This document shows positions 25,771 to 36,889 of a stretch of 64,000 nucleotides of DNA, in pieces. The stretch covers positions 24,644,254 through 24,708,253 of the forward strand of contig OX352765.1 of NCBI GenBank assembly GCA_947095585.1. Reading direction: 5' to 3'. The notes under the pieces are model-generated. The model saw only the letters and a program-made list of their open reading frames with translations. It ran no database searches and was not told the DNA's origin. Source of the DNA: Nephrocerus scutellatus. Its lineage: Eukaryota > Arthropoda > Insecta > Diptera > Pipunculidae. Both the position numbers and the translations under genes were made by a program. Numbering within the stretch: position 1 is the stretch's first letter; every line of letters begins with the position of its first letter.

Positions 25771-25952
25771 TTAAAATTTTACAGTCCTGATAACTTTTAA
25801 TGCACACAAAAATACTTAAAATATTTGAACTACTATTCTCTTAGCTGGTAGCTCTATCTGCTTGCAAGTAATTTTCAATCTGTGTTTCTGAATTCCAAAT
25901 AATAACTTATTGCAGTGGCAAAACGCCGCAAATTTATAGTAAATCAAAAGCT

Positions 25953-26310
25953 TTTTTAAATTCTCTATATTAACTTCACTTGCCCGTGGGTCGTCGGTCG
26001 GTCGTCGGTCGGTCGTCTGTCGTGGATTCTTGCGATCAATTTTTAACCCACTTCCCATGGCCCGATTTTATTGAAATTTTGCACACATGTGTATTTCCGG
26101 AGACAACACTTTCTATTAAATTTTGAGGCCCCTCGGGCTGCGGGGTCGGGGGGCTCCCAAACAAAAATTTTAAAAAATTTACCCGATTTTCTTCAAATTT
26201 TACACACATGTGTATACCCAATAAACAATACTTTTTCGAAAATTTGGTAGTGATCGGGTCCCGGGTTCGGCCGCAAGGCCCTTATACATTTTTTAAATAT
26301 CTGTACTGGC
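25953..26310 (+). repeat. dispersed repeat family A, copy 4
   Basis: Same start as copy 3, a GTCGGTCGTCGG run, then two tandem versions of the block TTTTGCACACATGTGTAT with CGGGGTCGGGGGGCTCCC between them. Confidence 0.75.
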
Positions 26311-26789
26311 ATCAGATATTCGTCGCCCTTTATGGACTTTGTGCGGTGTGTGCTGCGCAGTCGGCTGCGCTGCATGGTTTTGTTGGTGGTGGAGAGAGAG
26401 AGAGAAATCTTAGCGCACGCACAAATGAACCCAGCAAATGAAACGAGACATACATGTTTTATGCTTACTTCAACTTACATTTTCATTATATACTGAATTG
26501 TATTTTTATTGATGTCGTTTTTTTTGTTGTCGATATCAACTTACAGATAGAACAACAAGTTTTCACAATATTCTGTCATTTGGCGTTTTCATAAATTAGT
26601 TCAGAGCAGTCAAAGAGTTCTCAAGATAAATGTTCGTGTTTCTTATTTGCTCAGAGTATGAGCGTGCTCTAAGTGCTCAGAATAAAATGATCTGAGCTTT
26701 TTCAATTTTAACATCTGATGTCAAATGTTTGTTTCGATGATTTTCTCCTACAATAAAAAAAAATGGCCCAGGATCGAAGGGCTCCCATA

Positions 26790-27338
26790 CAAAACCTTCT
26801 CTATAGAAAGCCCAACTCTACGCATACTAATGCTGTAAACCAAAACCTTCTCTATAGAAAGCCCAACTGTTCCGATCGTACACAGATACTTGCTTAGATT
26901 GAGACCAAACGTATTTGTATTAGTAATCAACTAAAGAGCAAAATCCATATAAAATTTTTCTGTTTCTGACTACCACATCTTACGTTTCTCGCTCTTTGCG
27001 ACTACTTATTTTTTGTACACTGTATTCACATCCCACAAACACACATGCGTTTGGTCTTGGTTTACAGCATTAGTATGCGTAGAGTTGGGCTTTCTATAGA
27101 GAAGGTTTTGCTGTAAACCAACACCAAACGCATGTGTGTTTGTGGGATGTGAATACGGTGTACAAAAAATAAGAAGTCGCAAAGAGCGAGAAACGTAAGA
27201 TGTAGTAGTAGGAAACAGAAATATTTTATATGGATTTTGCTCTTTAGTTGATTACTAAATACAAATACGTTTGGTCTCAATCTAAGCATGTATCTGTGTA
27301 CGATCGGAACAGTTGGGCTTTCTATAGAGAAGGTTTTG
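26790..27338 (+). mobile_element. hAT-like MITE (outer copy), interrupted by another copy
   Basis: Terminal inverted repeats begin CAAAACCTTCTCTATAGAAA at 26790 and end with the complement at 27338. The 8-bp direct repeat CTCCCATA flanks it on both sides (26782-26789 and 27339-27346), the duplication length of hAT elements. Without the insert at 26841-27110 and its duplicated 8 bases it is about 271 bp. No coding capacity. It sits inside a family A repeat (GGGCTCCCATACAAA context). Confidence 0.85.
26841..27110 (-). mobile_element. hAT-like MITE (inner copy, inverted)
   Basis: A complete 270-bp copy in reverse orientation relative to the outer one, with inverted ends CAAAACC/GGTTTTG and the 8-bp duplication CTGTAAAC at 26833-26840 and 27111-27118, which is sequence of the outer MITE. 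This proves a second insertion event. Confidence 0.88.
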
Positions 27339-27346
27339 CTCCCATA

Positions 27347-28990
27347 TCAATTTCTGCGATTAGAGAATTTAGATGAAAAATTTTAATTTTTATGGGTTGT
27401 TTTTTTTCTACTGTTTTCAATTGGAACAACCTTGAGGGCGCTAATTCACTCTGGTAAGTTCGTTATTTACAACTCCATCGCAAGTAAATATGAGTCATCT
27501 ATCTAAAAACTTTAAAAAAATAAATTCTATGTAAATACAAGCACATACAGACTTCATGCGTATAACAGTTATTTACAATTGATAATAAATATTACTTGTA
27601 TAATGCTTATTTAGGAATCTACGGATTGTTCTGTGCGCTGTTATCAGTGAATATTGAAATAATTTCTTAATTCTATTGCAAATCAATGCTTTGTTTTGTT
27701 TGTTTATTTTTTGTTACAACAAAATAATACAGAAACAAAAAATCACAGAATATCAACAAGTGTCTCCGGAAATCTTTGTTTAAGCGATTGCCTATGGCAT
27801 GAGGAATACAGAGAAAAATTTAGTACGAAAGAAAAGCTTAAAATTACGTAAAATTGTTTGTACTAGAGGCAAGTTTATGGTTGAAATTCGATTTAATTCA
27901 TTAAATTTTTAACTTTGAACGCTATTGAGGCTCTTTTGTCAAAGAGTATTCTTCTTCTCTAATAATTACATATAACTCGAATTACCTCAGCTGCGAACGT
28001 GTACAAATACGTCATTATCGTGTGTTTTTTGCCTTTATTCCGGCCGACTGGAGTTTACTCCTTAAAAAACTATTTGCATATATAATACCCGCCATACGCC
28101 ACGCGTCATACGCGTCACAAATTACGTCATCGCATACCAATTATTTAAAATAAATTCTGACTATTAGAAGCCAATATATACCAGTTCCTTTATACCTTTT
28201 ATATATACCTTTTCCATGCATTACACGCGGCACACACACGCGGTATATAAAAAATGCTGTGTGAGATATAGCTGCTCATACAATTTCAGCCTCTATGTCG
28301 TGTAAAGGTCAAAAACAGACGGTTTCACTTTTTGTTAACGCTCGATTTGTTAACACTTGTTAACACACCCCAAATAATTTTTTGTGTAAATTTTTCTATA
28401 CATGAAAATCGATATCGATGTGGCCACACAGGCATGAGTATGAAACAGCGAAACAGGTAGGGTTTTAGTGAGTTGGAAAGAGAGAGCTTGAGAGTCATCT
28501 ACAAAAGATGACTTTCGGAGCAAGCATTAACGTTCTAAACCACAAAGGTAAAAGTTAACAAACAACTTTTGCATTAAGAATTAAAGTACATAATTGGCAT
28601 AAATTTCCATTTTGTCAAAATAAATTGTTGTCATTCGTATATTTTGAATTTAGTTTGAATAAATTCGATATTGTTTTTTCCGGGTTTTAAAATAAAAGGA
28701 AAAGTAAAAAGTTTTGCATTGTGCGAACGGTAAATCCAGAGGATAACCAATATTTTTCCACAATATTAAAATCGAATATTTTCCAGTAATAAAACCCACG
28801 ACTTACTAACACTGTTTTTACTTGAAATATTAAACTTGCCTTGGTTTGTGTTTTAGATAAACTGTAAAAACTAATAGTTGCATTCTTTTTATCATCTAAA
28901 AGAAAGTAAAAAGTACATTGTAGAACAAGAGAAAGAAAGAAAGAAGAGAAAAGACGACAAGGTTCAATTGAACGCAACAAGCATAAGGCT
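27347..28990. other. unassigned region upstream of Notum
   Basis: The first 80 bases continue family A (TTTTTATGGGTTG end). The remainder is AT-rich with no recognised gene, RNA or transposon. It lies upstream of the certain Notum exons and may carry regulatory DNA. Confidence 0.4.
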
Positions 28991-29364
28991 TAGCGCATAT
29001 TGAGCGCAGCCTTATGCTCTGTGTCGAACAATGTTAGACTAAACACCGCACAATGCACGTAGCAGAGTTAAAACAAAGACGCAAACCCCTATCATCTATG
29101 CGACATATGTAAAGCAAACACAACTTTTCTCTGCCTCTGTGCATTTTGACATTACTTGAACAGCTGTTTCTCGATCAAGTGAGTTGGTTATTTCTTAAGT
29201 CGATCTAGTGAGTTGGTTGTATTTCTTCGCAAAAATAAGCGAACCGACCAAACTCAAAGATGCGTAGAAACTACGCTTAATATGCGGTGACTCGCAGAGG
29301 CAGAGTTTTCATCTGCTTCACTGTGCTATGCTGTGTTTGGCTGTGCTGTGCTCAATATGCGCTA
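28991..29364. mobile_element. MITE-like element next to Notum exon
   Basis: The two ends form 20-base inverted repeats with one mismatch: TAGCGCATATTGAGCGCAGC at 28991 and the complement of TAGCGCATATTGAGCACAGC ending at 29364. Inside, CTCTGCCTCTG and CAGAGGCAGAG also pair. The same terminal block (AGCGCATATTGAGCGC) recurs near 35000. No clear target duplication, so the mobile nature is an inference. Confidence 0.45.
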
Positions 29365-29427
29365 CTCCTAATCCATAAACTCTAATTAGTAAATTCTAAA
29401 AATTTCAAAATTTTTCATTAATTCTAG

Positions 29428-29980
29428 ACACCAACCAGTGACGAATGTCAGATAAAAATTACAGTAAGCTCAACCACCGTGTGCGGTAATTTCCAGTGCC
29501 TTCTAATCGTAATCATGGTATCGACGATGATTTCAAATTTGAGTTTCGTTGATGGACGCGCTTACGCTACACATGGTGCCGTGCCTTTAGAAACACCTAC
29601 ATCATCATCATTAATTCTTTCTGGGAGCGGTAATGCAGTTGATGGTTCACATCTGAACTCAACGATAACAACGACAAAGCAAAAGTTATCTATTGAAACT
29701 AACTCCATCCAGCGACCTGTAGTCGAAGCAAATAATATTGCTGGTGGAGCAGTCAGCGACCAGAGTCGGTCGTTAAAACGAGTTTTTCTTTCAAATCGGA
29801 CAGTCACATGCAATGATGGTTCGCAAGCGGGATTTTATCTACGAAAATCGCCTGGTTCCAAGAAATGGATTGTTTTCCTTGAGGGTGGATGGCACTGTTT
29901 TGATACGAAATCTTGCCGAGCTCGTTGGATGAAATTGCGTCATTTGATGACGTCAGCTCAATGGCCGGAGACACGAGATG
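29428..29980 (+). CDS. Notum: Notum coding exon (N-terminal part)
   Basis: Acceptor TTAATTCTAG at 29418-29427, donor G|GTAAGAAG at 29981. The in-frame stretch before ATG 29515 reads TPTSDECQIKITVSSTTVCG and continues into a hydrophobic secretion signal. The exon ends in phase 1 within the codon after ETRD. Confidence 0.75.
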
Positions 29981-31725
29981 GTAAGAAGTCGTCTTCTTTA
30001 TCAATTTTAATAATAATTTCGATTTTAATTTTACCTTTAAAGTTGGTGGCATTCTGTCTGGACTGCAAGATGAGAATCCCTATTGGCATAAGGCGAATCA
30101 TGTATTGGTGCCGTATTGTAGCAGCGATTCCTGGTCGGGCACCAAATCTCAGGCGGATACGCGCGATGGTTGGCGTTTTATGGGATCACTGATCATTCGA
30201 CAGGTGATTGCCGATTTAATTCCATTGGGATTGGGTCGCGGCACCGGAGCCGAACTGTTACTGGTCGGATCATCGGCTGGCGGCTTGGGAGTTATGTTGA
30301 ACTTGGATCGTATCAATAAATTTTTGCATCACGAGCGAAATCTTAAAGTGACGGTACGTGGTGTCAGCGATTCCGGATGGTTTCTCGATCGAGAGCCATA
30401 CACACCATCGGCAGTGGCATCAAGCGAAGCAGTCCGTCAGGGCTGGAAGATGTGGGACGGACAGTTGCCGGAAGCTTGCGTTAAACAGCATATCGCGGAG
30501 CCGTGGCGTTGCTATTTCGGCTATCGGCTTTATCCAACATTGAAATGTAAGTTTAAATGCTCACTATCCTGGCCCTTCTAAATACCTCTAAATGGCTGTT
30601 TTGTTTTCTCTCTCCCAACAAATAGCTCCACTCTTTGTGTTTCAATGGCTTTTCGATGAAGCGCAAATGAGAGCAGACAATGTTGGCGCTCCAGTTACGC
30701 CACAGCAATGGAATTACATTCACGAAATGGGTGGCGCTTTGCGTTCGTCACTAGACAATGTCACAGCGGTCTTTGCTCCATCGTGCATTGGACATGCCGT
30801 TTTGTCGAAGCGCGACTGGGTGAACATTAGAATCGATGATATATCATTGCCAAAAGCGTTGCGCTGTTGGGAACAATCGACAAGACGACGACAACACAAG
30901 CAGCGAAACAACAACAATAACAACAAAATGCGACGATCGACGGAAACGAGTGTACTGCTGACGGCGGAAAAGCGGCGCAACAATAACCGCAAGCCGAACC
31001 ATCAAAGGCACAAGCATCCTGAACTTGACGACGCTGGCGGCAAACCCAAACACAATCATCGCCTGACCAAGGAAGAGCGCCAACAGAAACGTCAACGTAA
31101 CCAGCAGCGCAAGCGCAACAAAAACAACAACAATAATCGCCGAAGAATGCACACGACAGCTATGCCAGGAAACAGAATAGCAGAGAATAGCATCTCGACG
31201 GCCAATGAGAACGGAACGCAAAGTGATCGGAATCGAAGAAAAAATCAAAACAACAACAACCACCACGAACGTTTAAATCGACGGGGTGGAAACCATTTAA
31301 ACAGCAACAACGACAATAGGGAGAAGAACAGACGAAGAAGACGACGCAAGGAGCAGCAGTTCCAGAAGGAGCAACCAGCAGCAAAACATCACGACCATCA
31401 GCAACAACTACAGGAAAATCGTCCGTCTGCGAACAACGCAAATAGTAATCAAGTCAACGACAGCAACAATAAAGCGCTGACGACACCGCCACCACAAAAA
31501 TGTGTCTTGCGACTGCTCGAACGTTGCAGTTGGCCACAATGCAATCACTCCTGTCCGACGTTGACGAATCCCCTGACGGGCGAGGACATGCGCTTTCTCG
31601 AGCTGCTGACCTCATTCGGTTTGGATATTGAAGCTGTGGCCGCTGCGCTCGGCGTCGATATGCAAACCCTGAACAACATGGACCAAACGGAGCTGGTGAA
31701 TATGCTGACGCAGCAGGTGAATTGA
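29515..31725 (+). CDS. Notum: Notum, palmitoleoyl-protein carboxylesterase
   Basis: Notum is a secreted alpha/beta hydrolase that removes the palmitoleate from Wnt proteins (Wingless in flies) and so shuts off signalling at the cell surface. Coding exons: up to 29980, 30043-30546 and 30626-31725, joined by introns of 62 and 79 bases with GT..AG ends; 689 residues if ATG 29515 is used. The family is clear: FLEGGWHCFD oxyanion region, nucleophile Ser233 in GSSAGG, catalytic Asp334 in LFDEAQM and His380 in CIGHAV, matching the human Ser232/Asp340/His389 triad. The C-terminal CSWPQCNHSCP block also matches. Residues about 408-615 are an Asn/Arg/Gln/His-rich insert absent from vertebrates. The frame stays open upstream to an acceptor at 29427, and the hydrophobic segment CLLIVIM lies before ATG 29515, so the true start is probably in an earlier exon. 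Confidence 0.93.
30043..30546 (+). CDS. Notum: Notum coding exon (catalytic Ser exon)
   Basis: Acceptor TACCTTTAAAG ends at 30042; donor GTAAGTTT at 30547. Encodes GGILSGLQDENPYWHKAN through GSSAGGLGVMLNLDR to CYFGYRLYPTLK. The catalytic Ser codon is 30273-30275. Confidence 0.95.
30626..31725 (+). CDS. Notum: Notum last coding exon
   Basis: Acceptor CAACAAATAG ends at 30625. Encodes the catalytic Asp (codon 30655) and His (codon 30793), then the low-complexity insert (about 30877-31500) and the conserved Cys-rich C-terminal block, ending at TGA 31723-31725. Confidence 0.95.
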
Positions 31726-32650
31726 CAGGAACCCAGATTGTGATCGTGATGATGGTCATGTGTAGCCCGATCTCTGCACCAAAGTCCAAAGCTTGGGCCG
31801 GGCCCTGAAAAAAGTACAACACCCTGTATAATATGTAAATAAGATCCTGTAAATATGTAAATAACATACACCCACACAAAACCCCGAAAACTTAGTAGAT
31901 TTAGCTTTAGCGTTTGTACATTTTATGTTGTTTAGTCGACAATCTGAAAGCACATACACTCACAAACACACACACACACACACAAGCAAGCGCGCCATCC
32001 CAGTTATTATTTAGTTTTTCAAACTTTTTACGTTCTTTAGAAATGTAAGGATGTTACACTCGTTAGCGCAGATAGTCCTCCTATTAACTTATAAGTTTAT
32101 TGTTTTTTTATTTTATTTTTTTGTATCTAAGTTAAGTTTTAGTTGTGTACCTAATGGAAATAATTTATTCAATGTTATCGAATCTTTTTTTATTATTATA
32201 CTATGTAATATGTAACTATATGTATATGTAACTGATGTGTATAGCTGTAGTTAGATGAATTTTAGCGATTAATGTCGCGCCAAACCATAGACGAAAACGA
32301 TATCAGAATAGCAAACATTCGTTTTTTCCACAGACGACCATTCCAAATACACACCAAACACACACCAACACACCCAAATACAAACACATACGAATTGCGC
32401 GATTTCTTTGTTTGTAAAACGCAAATCATAATCACAAAAATGCAACTTGAAGACTGTTTTTTTTTTTAATTTTGTTAAATGAATCATTAATTAAATGTTA
32501 TTTATTTTCAATTATATAGCACACATACACACTTAGCATTTATACATACATATAATAGTGACACACATACAAATACTATACCTGCACGTGATGTAAAAAC
32601 TGTCCAAACATATTACATCAGTGCATCAACAATAATCAGAACAGGGTACA
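31726..32650 (+). other. Notum 3' untranslated and downstream DNA
   Basis: AT-rich sequence after the stop, with a (CA)n microsatellite at 31965-31984. I found no perfect AATAAA before 32540, so the polyadenylation site cannot be placed; variants such as AATAAG near 31837 are possible. Confidence 0.45.
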
Positions 32651-32754
32651 CAGGGTGGACCATATGCATTAATTTCGTCATGGGCTTTATGAATTAAATA
32701 ACTTTTTTGTTTATCTATTGTTATGTCCATTCACGTTTTCGGTTGTTTTAGACT

Positions 32755-33005
32755 ATTTTAACATTTCACCCCCTTCCCACTACCACTCCAAGGGATGTCT
32801 CATTACGAACACTGTTCATATCAGCGACCCCAATCTATGGATTCGACACTAACATCAGTCTTGTCAGATGTCAACGCCTTTACACCCCCACCGTTGGGGG
32901 TTTTAGTAATGTCTTATCGACACTTTTTATCCCAGCGACCTCAAAAACTATGGAATCGATACTAATATTACTCTTAATTTACTTTAAACTCTCACCCCTA
33001 TGGAT
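32755..33005 (-). repeat. minisatellite related to the 5335-5775 array
   Basis: The complement contains GGTCGCTGATATGAACAGTG and TTAGTGTCGAATCCATAG, then a second unit with TTAGTATCGATTCCATAG and GAGGTCGCTGGGAT: two units of the minisatellite found inside the Helitron-like element at 5111. Terminal Helitron ends were not found here. Confidence 0.65.
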
Positions 33006-33539
33006 GCTAGAGGTGCTTCACCGTCACTATAAATTTTGGTAGTTTAGGAAAAAACAAATTAAGGAATTTATTTAGGGTAATATGGGGAAAAAGTTCAAGG
33101 AGGAATTTTAAATCCAAGTAAAGAACGATTAGTTTTATGGCACTTCTACAAATTTTTACCTCTAGCCTCTTTTTTGTAGATTTAAATGACTGAGATGCAG
33201 TGTATATTATTGGTGTCAAATTGCTCGAAAAATCTGACAACAAAGACGAAGTTTTCCTTGCACACGCGTCGAAATACCGCACAACAAACTGCACTCTAAA
33301 AATCCGCAACAATCTAATTGATTTTAATGCCTCTTCCGATTTACTAAAACCATCGACTGTCGACGGGTAGTAAAGTTACAGTGTCGGTTACAAAACCGTG
33401 CAAATAAAACGCAAAATCAAACCGTACCCCGGATACAGTTTGCAAATAGAACGCCAAACCAAAACCACGAGAGAGAAATTTTATCTCTACCCTGCAAATC
33501 GAAAGAGCTATAAATGTAGTAACGACTACTTTAGATAAC

Positions 33540-33700
33540 CGCACCATCTTGTTGTAAAATACAACACCGCAAAGAACTCTAAGGCCGTCGTCTCCTTCTT
33601 CGTACTGACCAATAGCACCTACATCCATTGCAAAATACAACACCACCCTACCGCAAAGGACTCTAAAGTCGTCGGCTCCTTGTCCTCTCGGTGACGAAAA
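33540..33700 (+). repeat. tandem duplication of about 90 bp
   Basis: AAAATACAACACCGCAAAG and ACTCTAAGGCCGTCGTCTCC recur about 90 bases later as AAAATACAACACCACC and ACTCTAAAGTCGTCGGCTCC. No coding sense recognised. Confidence 0.6.
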
Positions 33701-33799
33701 CATTGCTAACCTCTCCCTGAATTCAACCGCAATACACCTAGCGGTCTAAATGCTCATCAGTTTGTCCTTCAGCTTATCTTCGGACGTACAGTTAAGATC

Positions 33800-34020
33800 A
33801 GAGATTCGTTCTTCAGCCGTACAACACGTATGTGGAATGCTCTGCCAAGAAGCTCTTTCTATCCACATTACTATGATCCACAGACATTCAAAACACAAGC
33901 TCATAGACATCTCACCTTTTCTCCTCCTTTTCCTTAACGCCAGGCTGTGCCAACCATATAGCTGAGAATTATAAGGGTGCGAACCCCTGTGCGCGTGCGC
34001 AAATTATAAAAAAGAAAGTA
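33800..34020 (+). pseudogene. 3' end of a LINE (C-terminal RT tail)
   Basis: Reads approximately TRMWNALPRSSF, HRHSKHKLIDISPFLL and then a 3' tail ATTATAAGGGTGCGAACCCC. The same tail occurs at 62470-62690 and in shorter form at 44390-44530, so they are 5'-truncated copies of one family. The WNxLP motif is a known feature at the C-terminus of Jockey/CR1-type RT proteins. Confidence 0.6.
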
Positions 34021-34057
34021 TTTTAAACTTCTGAATGAAAGACAAGCGTACTTCCTC

Positions 34058-34245
34058 ATTTTTAAATTCTCTATATTAACTTCAAGTTTCCGGATGTCAG
34101 TGACTGGTGGAATTTTGTGATTTTGTGAAATTTTAACGCACTTCCTAAAGCCCAATTTTCTTTAAATTTTGCACACAACTGTATCTGTGATGACAACACT
34201 TTTTATAAAAATTTGGAAGTGATCAGGCCTCAGAGTAGAGGGGCG
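34058..34245 (+). repeat. dispersed repeat family A, copy 5
   Basis: Starts TTTTTAAATTCTCTATATTA, then GCCCAATTTTCTTTAAATTT, TTGCACACAACTGTATCTG and AAAATTTGGAAGTGATCAGG. Shorter and more diverged than copies 1, 3 and 4. Confidence 0.65.
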
Positions 34246-35580
34246 TGGTTAAAAAAATACATATGTATATATAAACAAAAAAGTTACTAAATATATAAAC
34301 GCCACCCTGTATAAAAACAAAAACACATCTCGTTTGCTCTCGAAAAAAATTAACCGTAAAGTGTCTACCTCACAAAGAACCGTTGGAAAGAATGAAAAAT
34401 CCTGAATTAATCATCGTGTGTTCTAATATCTATAACTCTATCATCCTGTCGTACAGTTTAGAGCCGTACCTGGAATGCAAAAAATTGAAAAAAAAAATTT
34501 ATAATCACACATGTTCTGCATTTCACTATTTGTGAATTACACGGGCAAAATTGATGAAAATTGGTGTTCCACATTCCGAACATAACCTTCATCTGCTGGT
34601 CATTAATAGTAGCACTGAAAAATATATTGCCTCGTAGAAATATGTACACGGAAAATGGGTTTTTGAACGAATTCCAAAATGTGGGATAATTTGATGTATT
34701 TTTGGAGTTAATTCAATTCACTCAGTTTTTTATTTTGAAACTTTACAGCAGTTTGATGAGTTTTTCCTTTTTTTTTTTTAATAATTTTTGTTTATAGAAA
34801 AAGACTCACTACGAAAACATTTAAATAACATTTATGAAGGTTCATTTTAAATGTAGGTTTAGTTAGACTGGAAGTAATTATAGGGAAAAACTTGTTTAAA
34901 ACAAAAAGGTGCTTTAAAGTACCGGAGGTGGGCTTAACAATTTGCAGCTACTTTCGGCAACAGAGGAAGCTAGGATAAAGATAAACGGTATTAGGACAAG
35001 CGCATATTGAGCGCCTCGTGAGGTTTTTAAAGTACACAATGTTACATTAAATGAAGCAAAATCTATAAGTGCGTCATTACGTATAAGATTGTATACCCTA
35101 AAAACCTCGGATACCCTATGCTGTTCTAAATATGCGGCTAGCCTTAATAGCGTGATGTAAAACTTTCCTACGAACTCTTTCTCTTCGATTTTCTTCCCTG
35201 ATAATATTATTATAGCTTGCTGTCAAAAATTAAAAACTCACAAACCATAGGCAGTTCACAAGGTTAATGTCTGTGACTGTCTGTTACTGTCCGTGACTGT
35301 CTGTAACTGTCTGTGACTTTCTGTGACTGACTGAGCGTGCACTGAAACACCGTAATACAAAAGAGAATTTTAGCTAGCAACGAATATCAATTTGAAAATC
35401 ATATTAGGACAAAGGGCTCGGCTCCATTGTGTCCCTTGAGCGACGTATGCAACTGACAGATCGATGAAATACACGCGTTCTTATGATACGATACAATACG
35501 ATGAGAATTGAGGGATGTGATGTGCACAAGCCACTTGCACCGCGACCTACATGGCTCTATGGTGCCCCCTATTCTTTGAG
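34246..35580. other. unassigned; TGACTGTCTG tandem repeat at 35265-35335
   Basis: No gene recognised. The tandem tract has about six imperfect 10-11-base units of CTGTGACTGT. The block AGCGCATATTGAGCGC near 35000 is shared with the MITE-like element at 28991. Confidence 0.45.
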
Positions 35581-35589
35581 CCTAGAAAT

Positions 35590-35865
35590 ATTTTAGTCTT
35601 TTGATAAACTGTATTATTCATTTGACTGGAATTTGTTGGTAATCTTCTACCCTAATAGGTTTTTTGCCCATAGTGTTTATCCTTAATTTTATAAGGGCTG
35701 GACAGTCTGCTAGGAGGTGCTCCATTGTCTCCTCTTCTTCATTGCAGTATATTCAGGTCTCATCATTGCTGACTCTTATTTTGTATAGATGATACTTACA
35801 AGTATAGATTACCTGTTAGATACGATTCTTAGTTCCTGTTTTTAGTTTTTAGTTTTATGACCTCT
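35590..35865 (-). pseudogene. LINE C-terminal fragment (R1/LOA-like)
   Basis: The minus strand reads CNEEEETMEHLLADCPAL followed by a conserved downstream helix, the Cys/His C-terminal motif after RNase H in R1/LOA-type LINEs. It is related to the copy at 3170 but keeps the Cys-Pro. A frame stop lies just before the first Cys. Confidence 0.7.
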
Positions 35866-36889
35866 TTCGCCTTTTTGTGGTTAAAGTTTAGGAATTTCTT
35901 TGAATGGTTCTATATTTTCCCAGTAGTTATTTGTGCATTTTATTGCCCAGTTTTTAAATTATTCTTATGATAAGTTTCCCATAGGCATGTCCGTCACATG
36001 GAAGCGACGCAAAAAGTTACCCAACTTTCAACATTTATCTCCGGCAAATGCTTTGACAGTTCTCTCTCACAGTAGTTTGAAGTTTATTTTGGCATTTGTT
36101 TTTGTTTGCCTGTACGACGACAACGTATTTATTGGGTCACCTCTTTGCGTTAAAGCAACGTGAACGAATACGTCGACATAACTGAAGCAACTGATTATAT
36201 GGGCTGGGCCCTTAATGCCTACTCTCTAGTGTTGTGAGAAAACGGTCATTTTCGTAAATGGTCGCATGAAAAAATTTGAATTTACTCGGAATGTGGAATA
36301 CGGTATATTATTTAAAGTGAAACTGAGATTCGATTTCAATTCACTTTCACTCGGAATGCAGGACATGTGTGATTATAGAAAAAAAAACTGTTTAAATTTT
36401 CAATTGAAACTACTAACTACTATACTAATAAAGGGCCTTCGCTCAAGTTTTATCCACTTTCGTTCGATTAAATTATTTTATGAGTAAAGTATTTTAGGTT
36501 AAGCTAAAGATAAACATTCCTGGAACAGTCAGCAAGAGGAAACTAATTAAAAATTATATTTAGGAAAAATAATAAGTAATATAATATATTATATAAAATG
36601 ATAAAATTAGTGTTAAATGTTTTTCTTTATGTCTGTAAGCAAAGAACTTTAAATGGTTGTCTGTTGATGTAAATAGCACGAAGAAAAAAGCAGAATGAAA
36701 AAATTAAACAACAAAACTTTAAAAAAAAAAAACAGACTTTAGTTTTTATAAAATTTTCAACTTCCTTGCGAACGATTATCACCTTCCAACACGATCGTTA
36801 TTTTCTTAGGTTTAAGACTATCAGTGCCATGTCAGTCGATTTTGACCGGCAGTACTTTTCGCTCGGGCGGCATCACTTTTTTATAAACT

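Noticed and set aside
30844..31266. Long antisense open frame over the Notum last exon
   Set aside because: It is the complement of the AAC/CGA-rich insert; the plus-strand frame is clearly the gene.
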